64,000 bases of DNA, taken from contig JBBPSI010000127.1 of NCBI GenBank assembly GCA_038093515.1, forward strand, positions 1 to 64,000, written 5' to 3'. Within the stretch, counting starts at the first letter, position 1. The number at the start of each line of letters is the position of its first letter. This DNA is from Butyriboletus loyo (lineage: Eukaryota > Basidiomycota > Agaricomycetes > Boletales > Boletaceae). Both the position numbers and the translations under genes were made by a program. Of the stretch, positions 44,101 through 54,120 are shown one piece after another. The notes beneath the pieces were generated by a model. That model did no database searches and was not told where the DNA came from. It saw nothing but the letters and a program-made list of their open reading frames with translations.

Positions 44101-45178
44101 CTTCTCTTCTTCATCGTTGAAGCAAGCTTTAAGTACATTCAGGACATTGTCCTGCTGGGTGCCTCAACCCTTTAACTTGGACAGGTAGTCGACGAGTGGG
44201 GAGGGCTTTGGTGTGGGGGGTGTGATGATGGCAGTGCGTGCATGTTGGGGGTTGCGAGGGGGATGAGGAGGTGGTCCGCAGGAGTTCTGTTCATTTCAAG
44301 GGGAGCGAGGATGGTTTGTGGAGCGACAGCCAACTTGGTGGCAGATGAAGCATTTATTCTTCTTCATGTACTCCGCACGTTGTATGGGAGTAAGTCAGAT
44401 GGCGTCAACGTCCATGGCATTGGGGTCCCTTTGGCTAGATGAGGGTTTGGAGGAGGAGGAAAAGGTGGGGATGTATCGTTTTCCTGCATGGAGGTCATTG
44501 ATCCTCTTGTGTTGTGCGTGGAAGGCAGAGGTTTTGTCGGCCCATCCAGCAAGCATGGTTGGAACTTTCTCGCAGGAAAGGACTGCTTCTGCGAGGCGGG
44601 GGTCAAGACCACAGATAAACTACTCAATGAGCACTTTCTCGTTGATGATTCCAGACTTGGCTGCAAGGAGTTGGAACTCCGTGACGTAGGTGTTGTACCT
44701 GTCCTTGCGATTGGTTTTGTTCTGGGTAAGGTTCCCCAGGTCAATGCGGGTGCTTTCTCCTATGTCGAAGGGGTGGAAGACTCTCTGAAAGTCCTCGCAG
44801 ACCATTTTGAATTCTTTCTGGTGTTCGGTGGGGTTTCCGTCTAGGTGGAGGGCCATCCAACCTTCAGAGAATGTCTTTCCTTTTCCTTCACTCATCTTGG
44901 TGAGGAGGGCTCCGATCTTTGACTTATCGTCAGGGAATGCAGTGGAATTCATGTCGAAGTAAGTCCGCATGGTGAGGAGCCATCGGGAGGCATCCTCGTT
45001 CAACCCTGAGAAGTCCTTGGGAATGATGTTTTTTCTTTCACTGGACATATTGTTGTCATCGCCATCGGGGAAGGGTGCGGGCGGGTAGTACAGTGGGGAT
45101 GGAGAGCGAGAGACGTGGGGGGTTCTGTCAAGGTAGTCACTATTGTAGTCATCGTCGTCTGGTGCTTGTTCAGATCCT

Positions 45179-45604
45179 TGTTACGCTGGGCGCTAACAAT
45201 TGAACAGCGAGGAGGCACTCTGGAGTGGCCTCGAGACTCGAGAGACGATTCTGGGTGAGTCTCAGACTATGTCTTAGTGCGCACACTAAGAGTCTGGAAT
45301 GATACTAATTGCTAGCAGTAGGCTGCGTAGAACTAGATACCGTTACAGGGTGTAAAGACAGTGGCTTTATACTACAGAGGTCTGCGCACAGACCATGCTC
45401 CCTAATCGGGTCGCGAGAGCAAAAGTACAAACGAGGAAAAGATACTCTAGAACGTTCTGGAGTATGAAAGAAAGTGCGTCCGTGCGCGGGAAGTGATGAC
45501 TAAGCTAAAGCGGCTCATACCGCTCAACGGGCACTAGCAAAAGGCTAGGCGAGTGAAGTAGTCCTAACGGTAAAGGAGAGAAAAAGTAAAGTACTACCGT
45601 AACA
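45179..45604 (-). repeat. Solo LTR, family C (426 bp)
   Basis: Flanked by ATCCT (45174-45178 and 45605-45609), inside the gag of a Gypsy element of the same family. Confidence 0.95.
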
Positions 45605-45648
45605 ATCCTTGCCCTAGACCCTGGTCCTCAGGTTGGTAAGAGGGTTTG

Positions 45649-46924
45649 TGTTACAGTTTTACCCCTAAGCGTACCCCGCCACTCGTTTTCCCACGCTTAT
45701 GCGTCCCCGCCACCCCCGCCGTCTTGCGATGCCGCCCATCGCCCGCCCCACAGTCGCCTAGTGGACGTTATCCACTTCCCCGGTCGTTCCAGCAAGTCTC
45801 TGTGCCGTTGCACCGAGATAGCCCCTGTCTTCTTGCCCCGTCGGGCCGGACCCCCAGCTGAGCTGTCGTGTCCTCTATTTTCTTATCCAATGACATTTGG
45901 TTCATCACGTGACTAGCACGTGACTAGATTACGACGCGTCAGTACCTTCGCGTCGAGACCTGTACTTTCGGAATTGGTAAAGTCCGAGTAGGCGCACCGA
46001 GGGCAACGAAGGATGCAAGGGTAAACCTATCAGTGGAAAGACTCACTGATAATACGAGAGTGAGAGTATCGCAAACAGAGTATAAGGAGCAAGGCTCAAC
46101 TTAGAGATATCGCAGTAGTGATGATAGAACTGAAAGATCTAGAGAAAAGTGACAAGCCATAAGGGCTGTCTTATATACAGTACATGAGTGTTTGTACTTA
46201 TGTTCTGTATAGTACCTTTATAAGGTATAGTATGAAATACATGACGATATGATAGAGATAAGAGATAAGACTAAGCATATCGTCCAATAGCATAATAAGA
46301 GCTATTTGTAATGTGATAAGCGTGACTAGGTCTAGACATTGATGTCATATAGACCAGTCTAGAAACGTAGTGGCTGTAAGTGAAATACAGAAATAGAACA
46401 CTACCGTTTCAACAGTATCCAAGGGCTCCGCCGTTCGCGCACCCTTCGCCCTGTGGGGCTCGCCTCATGGACATCGTCACTTCGCCTTCAGCTCTTCTCA
46501 TTCGCTGACGATGTCGCCTTCTTACTCGGAGCTTCGCTCCCTCGTTACCGGCACTTTGCCGCTTCCCCTTTTGCCGCTATGACTCGGACAGACTCATAGC
46601 CCTCTGCCCTTCGCTGCCACGCACAGCTCGGTCTGTGCACGATGGACACTAGTATATATACTCGCACTTAGAGTAGTACGAGTTCTCTAGCTAATTCTAC
46701 GCATCTACCAAGTGCATAGTAATCTAGCAATATACCCATCTCTTGCCGATAAAGCCGATAAGAGCCTGCTCGATCTCGTCTGGTCGCCACCACACAAGAT
46801 CTCGCCGACACTTGCTTTGCAAGACACCCAATAGCGTCGTCTACGCGAGTCGGCCATTTCCTTATTAGGCTCGAGCCCCTAGTCAAGTGCTCGCTGCTAG
46901 TTATTGTGCGCTATCAGCGTAACA
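45649..46924 (+). repeat. Solo LTR, family A, split by LTR D
   Basis: Flanked by GTTTG (45644-45648 and 46925-46929). Without the D insertion it is about 827 bp. Confidence 0.94.
45966..46414 (-). repeat. Solo LTR, family D (449 bp)
   Basis: Inserted in LTR A, between CCTGTAC and GTATCCAAGG; the intact A copies read CCCGTATCCAAGG. The duplication is short or mutated (GTAC against GTAT). Confidence 0.88.
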
Positions 46925-47116
46925 GTTTGGGGTCAGGCTGGGGCTGAGGGTCTGGTTGGGCAGGAGAGTGGGGCAGTGACAGGTTGTCAACAACAATGGG
47001 CTCTGGTTCGGGGGATGGAACACGGAAGGAGCGACTGATGTGCCTTGATCGTCAGGTGGTAATGGTGGGCGAGAGGGGAGGGCGGCTTTACTGCTGAGAA
47101 GCAGAAGCGAGGTGAA

Positions 47117-47126
47117 GATCTAGTTC
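47117..47126 (-). promoter_or_regulatory. Self-primer binding site of Gypsy family C
   Basis: On the - strand AGAACTAGAT lies 2 nt inside the 5' LTR. It is the exact complement of ATCTAGTTCT, found 32 nt after TATAAA in LTR C. No match to a tRNA 3' end (no TGG start). Confidence 0.75.
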
Positions 47127-47128
47127 TT

Positions 47129-48355
47129 TTGTTACACTGGGCGCTAACAACGAGAACTCTGAGGTGGCACTCTGGAGTAGCCACAGGACTCTTGAGATGA
47201 TTCTCGGATGGGTCTCAGACTATGCCTTAGTGCACACACTAAGAGTCTGGAAGAGAACTAATTGCTAGCAGAAGACTGTGTAGAACTAGATGGGGTGCTA
47301 CTGTTACAGTTTTACCCCTAAGCGTACCCCGCCACTCGTTTTCCCATGCTCACGCGTCCCCGCCGCCCCCGCCGTCTCGCGATGCCGCCCATCACCTGCT
47401 CCCTAGTTGTCTAGTGGACGTTATCCACTTCCCCAGTCATTCCGCAAGTCTCAGTGTCGCTACACTGAGATAGCCCCTGTCTCGTCACCCCGTCAGGCCA
47501 GACCCACAGCTGAGCTGTCACGTCCTCTCTTTCATTATCCAATGACATTTGTTGCATCACGTGACTAGCACATGATTAGATTACGATGTGTCGTACCTTT
47601 GCATCGAGACCCGTATCCAAGGGCTCTGCTGTTCGTGTCCCCTTTGCCCTGTGGGGCTAGCCTCATGGACATCGTCACTTCGTCTTCCGCTCTTCTCATT
47701 CGCTGACGATGTCGCCATCTTACTCGGAGCTTCGCTCCCTCGTTACCAGCACTTTACCGCTTCTCCATTTGCCGATTATGACTTGACGCGACTCATACCC
47801 CTTTGCCCTTTGCTGCCACGCACATAAGTATATATACATGTACTTAGATTAGTACAAGTTCCCTAGCTAATTCTACACATCTACCAAGTGCCTAGCAATC
47901 TAGCCTATGCCCTATCTGCCGATTGAGCCAATAGGTTTCTACTCAATCTCGACTGGTCGCTACCACTCGACATCTCGAAGACACTTGCTCAGCAGAAGCC
48001 CGATAGCATCATCTACATGAGTCGGCCACTTTCCCGATTAGGCTCGAGCCCCTATTCAAGCGCTCGCTGCTAGTTGTTTTGCACTCCAGCGTAACAGCTA
48101 CTGTACAGAGGTCAGGTTTATATAGTACAAGAGTCTGCACACAGACCATGGCCCAATCGGGTCATGTGAGTCGTAAAGATGAAAGAGGAGGGAATACTCT
48201 AGAGACTTCTGGAGTATGGAGGAAACAGTGTCCATGCGCGAGAAATGATGACTAACTAGAACAGTTCGTACCATTCAAAGGCAACTAGCAGAATGCTAGG
48301 AGAAAACTGTAGTCCAAATGGTAGTGGAGAGAAAAAGTAGACCACTACCGTAACA
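47129..48355 (-). repeat. 5' LTR of Gypsy copy 2, family C, split by LTR A
   Basis: 427 bp without the insertion and its duplication. Right flank ATACT matches the left flank of the 3' LTR. Confidence 0.94.
47302..48096 (+). repeat. Solo LTR, family A (795 bp)
   Basis: Flanked by GCTAC (47297-47301 and 48097-48101), inside the 5' LTR of Gypsy copy 2. Confidence 0.95.
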
Positions 48356-49548
48356 ATACTCAGTTGTACAGCAGCTCTTGGGATGGTACTCAGTTTTGAA
48401 GCTGTTGGGAGCAGCATTTGCAGTTGCTGTGGATGGCCTCAGCTGCTGGTCAGTGAAGGAAGGGGCAGCATCTCTGCCTTCATCTGAGGCACAAATTGGA
48501 CTTGGAAGGCCACTCAAGGCAGAGGATCCTGGAGAGTGCGATTCAGTCCCATCGAAATACAGAAATTGCAAGAAACTTATGCTGTTGTGAGTCTATACTC
48601 ATATGATCACTGTCTGAGGAGCTGTTGGTACTGCTGATGTTGTGCCCCATATCCAATGGGCCTGGATCAAAGTTGATTGGTATTGTTACGAGACAATGGA
48701 GTTATCAAGTCACACGGGGTTCCGCGACTGTCGCAGTGCTACACAAGTACTGGCGAGGTGTAATGAGGATAGCTCAAGCCTTAATCTCTCAACTGTTGCC
48801 AGCAAATAAGACAAGTGGTTAAAGCTAGGGAATCCTAGCCATAACCACTAGCCCTTTTTATATTACAAGGGAATGCGCACAGACCATGCAGTGCGTGAGA
48901 CTAGTTACTATACATGTACATATGAAGGAGTCACGAGTTGACGATGATGGGAAATAGAAGTCGATGGTGATCAAAAAGAAGAGAAGCAAACGGAGATTAA
49001 ATACATGAAGCGCGACGTCATAGAGTCTGGGCCAGTCTGGACCATGACATCATATGCTTAGTCAGCTTGTGATCACATGTATAATCCCACGATCACGTGC
49101 ACAAAGTCACGTGACCTTTGAAAGAGAAATATGATGAAGTCCAAATGCAAAAGATAGTTATAAGAGATACGATTATAACAGGTATGGTGTCTGATGAACT
49201 GCTCAGTTGCCTCTCAGCTGGGATAGTGGATCCTGAAATACTGGATGCTACTTCAAGTTTCTGTTGGAGCTGCTGCAGTTCCTGGCATTGCTCTGTGAAT
49301 AAAGGAGATGAGTCTTTATTGTGATCCAGTTTGCATGTGAGACATATGTTTAAGCCAATGGGCATCAGCCATTTGTGCCACATCCCCTGAAAAAAATTCC
49401 TCATCTCTCAGTTTCCTCTGTCATCTACTCACACAACTGGACTGGTGAGACTTGAGGCCTTGTGGAGCATATTCCTTGCTACAGTATTTGCATGGCACCT
49501 TCTCCATTGGCACTTCCCTGCTATGATATGTATGCTTGGATGGCATTG
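48356..49548 (-). pseudogene. Plavaka transposase, N-terminal part with C2H2 finger
   Basis: Starts MPSKHTYHSREVPMEKVP at 49545, then CKYCSKEYAPQGLKSHQSSC, a C2H2 zinc finger usual at the start of Plavaka proteins, and LTCKLDHNKD. After the solo LTR B it reads SFTDQQLRPSTATANAAPN and FKTEYHPKSCCTTEY. The last motif continues across the Gypsy insertion at 38228. Confidence 0.85.
48684..49180 (-). repeat. Solo LTR, family B (497 bp)
   Basis: Flanked by GGTAT (48679-48683 and 49181-49185), inside the Plavaka N-terminal region. Confidence 0.95.
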
Positions 49549-50150
49549 TGTGAAAAATGGGCTATGTGACAGTGGTGAATTTACAAGGGAGGTGGAATGA
49601 TATTGGAATCAATGATATGGAGGTGATAAGATTGGGGGTAATATAGTGTGGCTCCTTGGAGCTGTATTCAAAGTCCTGAGAATTATCATCAGTGATTTCT
49701 GGGGCCTTGCAATGGCTGGTTCACTTGGAGAATCACTTCAAATGACCAATCACTTCTTCGAATGACCTTGTAATGTGACTTATGGGATTAGAAGGCACAT
49801 GACACATTTCAGAAGCCCCTTTCAACTCGGGTGCAATTCACTTCCATTTGTGTCTAATTAAGGCAGGATTGGAAGGCAGGTTACAAAATTTGCGACATAG
49901 CCGTTGGTTCCGACCAATAACTGTTTCACTGATTTAAAAACTCACCATCGCTTGTCTGCAAATTTGGCGACGTTCACTTCTGCGAACATCCCCGTGCAAC
50001 TTTTATTCTTCATCTATACTTCTCACGTATACCAATCGTCACCCCATTTTCGTCTACGTCTCTTCGTGCGGGAACATTACCCAGGAAAAACATCATACGG
50101 TAGTACATGTACGGCCAAGGTACTGTAACGTTGTCGAAATTAAATCAGAA
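49549..50150. other. Unassigned spacer between Plavaka and the oxidoreductase gene
   Basis: No gene recognised. Probably the Plavaka 5' end on the left and the oxidoreductase 3' UTR on the right. Confidence 0.4.
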
Positions 50151-52182
50151 TCAGAATTTGAAGCCGCCAGTAAGACCCATGATGTTCTTTGGGTCTACTA
50201 CCGCCTTGATCGCCTGTAATCTCGGTATGTTTGCACCATACATGTTGACCACCGGCGTATCGAAAATGGCATAGTTGGGATAGACAGCCACGTCGGCAAT
50301 GTCACCCTGACCCCCATCGATGGCATGTGCTTGGAGCGTCTGCGCGCTCGTCCGTATCGCATCGTAAACAAGTTGGTCGGATTCCGACCACAGCCATGCG
50401 TAATACATGTGGAGCGGGAGGAAGCCTCGCGTACGGTCAGGCGGGTATGCCGATGGGGTCGTATTGTGAGTGAGGAGCGTGGGGAGAAAAGGCTCTACGA
50501 CATAAGAAATGAAATACACGGAATGCGGAAGGTTTTTGCCCCAGTACTGGAGTGGAATGGTCAGAGACTCGTGACTGGGCATGAGAGTAAGATTCCGCTG
50601 ACCGTGGACTCGTTGACGATCGACTGAAGCAAGGAAAGGGGATAATCCGTCACGGAAATCGTGTTGAAGATGGCTCTGCTAATGCATTGAGGATCCTCTT
50701 GCAAGTTCGACAAGGAATGTACTTACCGTGTTCCCGAAGTCATACCTACAGGTGAACACTTCACTAAAGAGGAGAAGGAGCGCGTCGAAATATCCCGCAT
50801 AAACGGGGGAATCGCTAGAAGTTCCTCAAAGACTCCAGCAGGCGGTGTTGGCGCATCATAGAAAATGATCACGGCCGCGCCAGGCTGACAAACGACGAAT
50901 CTGTTCGATTGGATTTACCAAGAGGACGTCGCAAAAGAGACTCACCTGACCGAGGAAGTAGTTATACGTGGTGAGTATTGCGGCTTTTGAATCCGTGTTG
51001 TTTGCTGCGAAATTCGCCGTCGCGAGGTTAACCTGGTCTAGGACGTTCGCGGTATAGAGAATGAAACCTCCCTTTAGATTTGGGGTTAGGGCATATGAAT
51101 AGATATTGAGAATGCATGCATACGTACCCAAACTCGCGACTGCGGGAACGTCCTTAACGTGAACCTAGTCACAATACCCTGAACAACGATTAGGAGCGAA
51201 TCCTCGGCGGAACATTTCTGCATACAAAATTATTCAGACCACCCTAGGAAGAGATTGATGAGGTTACCACGTCATGTTTAAAAATGCACGTACTTTCAGA
51301 GCGAAGAACAGATCAGGACTCGACGTCTCCGTAACATTCATGACTATCCCATTGGGCGTAACCAGCTCAAAAGCTTGCACGGTGTCGATGGTCAAGCCAT
51401 GTTGGCTTGTATGCCATGAGTAGCCTGTAGATAACATTTAAAATATCTTTCAGTCCTACCTCTTCCGAACATACCTCCCCCAAGCGTAAATCCGGCAACA
51501 CCCACACCGGTTACTCGTCCGCCAACGACATTCACTCCGTGTGGCTCAAGCGCCTCGTAAACATCATCCCATACTAGACCCGCTCCTATCGTAGCTGTTT
51601 GTGCTGTGGAATCGTAAACAACCTCGGAGAACCTTGACATCGCTATGTGGACTCCCTCGGTCGACGAAAACCCTGGGTTAGCACTGTGGCCGCCACCCTT
51701 GATCTGTAGGGATACATTGAAGTTCTCTAAGTCAGCCAAAGCCAAACGCTACGAACCGCGAAGGGAGTACGCCTTTGGCCGAGAATTCGCAGCTAGATGC
51801 ATCATCCTTGATGGATTAAGAGACATGGATTTAGTAGATTGTGCTCACCGCAACACCAACATCTTCGGGTGTGCCAGGCTCAAACGAGCACGCCGCATCT
51901 TCGGTACTCGACGATGCCCAGTGACTAATATCTTCCATGTAGTTAGCTGATGCTGCAATGGTCACCATATTTGTACGTGAATTCGATTGTGAGGGGCATA
52001 TACGACAACAAACCGATATCATAGACTTTTGATGCCGCAGAAATGGAGATTGCAATTTCCTGGCATGTCTCGCTCAATAAAGGGTGGGACTTGGAGAACA
52101 CCCTCTGCATATCGTCAACAAGGGCAGGCCTCATGACCAAGGCTGCCAGTGCAATGAAAAGGAGAGCACTAGTGCGAATCAT
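50151..52182 (-). CDS. Secreted FAD-linked oxidoreductase (berberine-bridge type), 496 aa, 11 exons
   Basis: Exons on the - strand: 52182-52014, 51952-51849, 51792-51757, 51703-51475, 51424-51294, 51243-51226, 51178-51128, 51071-50946, 50884-50727, 50675-50603 and 50546-50151, 1491 coding bases, all GT-AG and in phase. Residues 1-22 look like a signal peptide. The FAD-binding half has LRILGQRRTPFA joined to IKGGGHSANPGFS; His109 is the usual covalent FAD ligand. GLVWDDVYEAL, GGRVTGVGVAGFTLGG and GLNNFGIVTRFTLRTFPQ follow. The C-terminal BBE motif is YPNYAIFD, then NMYGANIPRLQAIK and DPKNIMGLTGGFKF. No Cys is seen at the second FAD-linking place, so the link is probably single. Such enzymes oxidise sugars, alcohols or secondary metabolites with O2; the substrate is unknown. 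Confidence 0.9.
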
Positions 52183-52714
52183 ACCTCTCAAGAACTGAGG
52201 AGACTCGGACTAAACAGAGTACGAAGGAACCCAGTCTTTAGAAGGATGGAAAGAGTGAGGTGCGTCTGCATGAGGACAAGGAATTAAAAAGTTTAGTTGA
52301 GACGGATAATCGAAGAACAAACCTGGTGAGTGGTGTAGTATATAAGAAGTCGGTCTATGGTACGAAGAATCACTGATCGGATAATACCTGACCCCGAGAG
52401 GGTTGGGGGAATGTTACGTTTGCTCACCTGGGCTCGTCGAATGCCTTATATACCGGTAGCAACCGGGTATACGAAGCTCGGGATGTGAGGTAAATTTTCA
52501 GGTCAAAACCCTCGCAAGGACCGCCCGATAGGATCTGGTGCAGTTCGCAGAGAAGGAGGTAGGTTGAGTGGAATGTTTCATCCTCGATACCATACGCGCC
52601 GTTGATAGGACAGTGGGCTGCAAGCCTGCAGGTCGACAGAGCGCTGGCACTTTTTCCATGATTCTATGGAAAGCCGGACAACCGCGCTCCATCTACAAAC
52701 GTAGCCGACTAAGA
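52183..52714. promoter_or_regulatory. Upstream region of the oxidoreductase gene
   Basis: About 530 bases with no ORF. Contains a TATATAAGAAG stretch near 52340 and GCCTTATATACC near 52443 on +. No binding site can be named. Confidence 0.35.
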
Positions 52715-53130
52715 GCCAGTTCATCTGCAAAAGCAGACACTAACGTTATCGCTTGACGACTCTCATAAGGCCCATTTGAGAGCTCTGATTGGTGGATTTA
52801 TCGATGACGGAACTTTAAGCGAGCCCTTTGTTTTGACTTGGCTATTTTTGTAGATGAACTGAATGTTCGGAGCCTGAACCTTCACATGGCTGCGGGATGG
52901 TATCAATGCCGCAAAGTCGCTTGCACTCCTACTATTTCGGCTAAGTCCCTACTATTTCGGCTACTGTCTGAGCATACCAAACTGGCTCTTAGCCGACCCA
53001 AAAGCTCAAACTAGTCTCTGTTTGGTTAGTCCATCTATAGATCGTCCAATCAGAACTCTCAAATGGCTGCGGTAGAGTAGTCAAGCGATAACGTTACATA
53101 GCGCCTTTGCAGATGCTCGTTCGGACTCAA
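52715..53130. repeat. Inverted-repeat (MITE-like) element
   Basis: Arms of about 85-90 bp: 52725-52812 (CATCTGCAAAAGCAG, AACGTTATCGCTTGAC, CATTTGAGAGCTCTGATTGG) and 53028-53115 in reverse, with matching blocks in the same order. A second short inverted pair (CTAAGAGCCAGTT at 52709 and AACTGGCTCTTAG at 52978) and a direct repeat CCTACTATTTCGGCTA (near 52930 and 52948) lie with it. No ORF. Confidence 0.65.
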
Positions 53131-53600
53131 ACAATGTGCTCAATATTACTGATTCAGGCGAGTGACTTTGGTGGGACACCCATCACCCTTGGAAAATTTG
53201 CTCGGGATTCTTGCTCATGTACTCAGTTTTTTTGCTTGTGCGTTCAGGTATTCGTGCAGCATGTTTCGGATGCACGCTCTGTATTGATATTCATGCAACA
53301 TATCATATGAAGAGTACCAAAAAACTCATAATATCGAATTGATTTCCTCCTCTGAGCTGTCTTCATCTGAGGTAAAACTGTCAACCAAGAAAGCTGGCCC
53401 TGCATCAATCTCATTGTCAAAATAGCCTTCAAGTTCATCTTGAGCTGATAAGGTAGCCAAGTTAGCATCATGGATTGTACAACAATGATGTGACTTACTC
53501 TGGGAGATTCTCATTTTCTCATTTTCTCATAAAGTTAATGGAGGACAGTGGGGAAGGTTTTCATAGGCAGTGTGTCTTTTGGGTGTTTTGGGTACCTTTT
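53131..53600 (-). other. Unassigned, with a short acidic open frame
   Basis: The - strand frame at 53514-53327 reads MRISQSKSHHCCTIHDANLA and then VDSFTSDEDSSEEEINSI. It may be the start of an old transposon gene; no family recognised. Confidence 0.3.
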
Positions 53601-54109
53601 TGTTGCAAAGGCAACGCGCAGTCGAATGCTAGCATGTAGTACCAAGCCACAAGCGGTCCACAACAGTCGCAGGTATACACAAGTACCTGGCAGGTATGAA
53701 ACTGGAGCTTCAACTTAATCCTCAACTGTTGCCAGCGAATAGACAAGTGGTTAAAACTAGGGAGTCCTAGTCTAACCACGAGCCTTTTTATATTGTACAG
53801 AGATGCGCACAGACCATGCTGTGCGTGTGAGGAATTATTATACATGGCTAGACTAAAGAAGAGAAGTGCAACGGTGATTAACCACACGAGGTGCGGGGAT
53901 CAAAAAGAAGAGAAGTAAACGGAGATTAAATACATGTGTTGTGACGTCATAGAGTCTAGGCCTGGTCTAGGCCATGACATCGTATGCTTAGTCAGCATGA
54001 GATCACATGTAAGTTCCCACGATCATGTGCGCTATGTCACGTGACCTTTGAAAGTGAAATTGACTAAGTTTGAAGTGAAAGTGTACGAATAAATGTTATG
54101 ATTATAACA
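53601..54109 (-). repeat. 3' LTR, family E (509 bp)
   Basis: TGTTGCAAAGGC to GATTATAACA on +. Differs from the 5' LTR mainly at CpG sites. Confidence 0.96.
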
Positions 54110-54120
54110 CTTCCCCCCCC
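54110..54120 (-). promoter_or_regulatory. Polypurine tract of Gypsy E
   Basis: Eight G followed by AAG on the - strand, starting within the pol stop codon TAG (54122-54120). Confidence 0.85.

Larger units (their letters stand above)
44150..47128 (-). pseudogene. Gag of Gypsy copy 2, split by LTR C and LTR A
   Basis: The core reads IPKDFSGLNEDASRWLLTM, then YFDMNSTAFPDDKSKIGALL, DFQRVFHPFDIGESTRIDLG and YVTEFQLLAAKSGI, a Gypsy gag. After a stop comes FICGLDPRLAEAVLSCEKVP, and a CCHC-like knuckle with KCFICHQVGC near 44340. The N-terminal part is spread over 45049-45178, 45605-45648 and 46925-47128 because of the two LTR insertions. Confidence 0.8.
38229..48355 (-). mobile_element. Full-length Gypsy (chromovirus) copy 2, family C, with nested insertions
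   Basis: Target duplication ATACT at 38224-38228 and 48356-48360. The 5' LTR is on the right (47129-48355, split by LTR A), the 3' LTR on the left (38229-38654). On the - strand it has gag, pol and the third ORF. Insertions inside: LTR E (38782), LTR C (45179), LTR A (45649, itself split by LTR D) and LTR A (47302). Without these the element would be about 7.1 kb. Confidence 0.95.
37140..49548 (-). mobile_element. Plavaka-type DNA transposon, split by a Gypsy element and LTR B
   Basis: Three - strand segments: 49548-49181 (N-terminal C2H2 finger), 48683-48356, and 38228-37140. The gaps are exactly a solo LTR B (duplication GGTAT) and the full-length Gypsy (duplication ATACT). Plavaka elements are basidiomycete CACTA/CMC-superfamily transposons. 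Terminal repeats were not identified. Confidence 0.82.
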
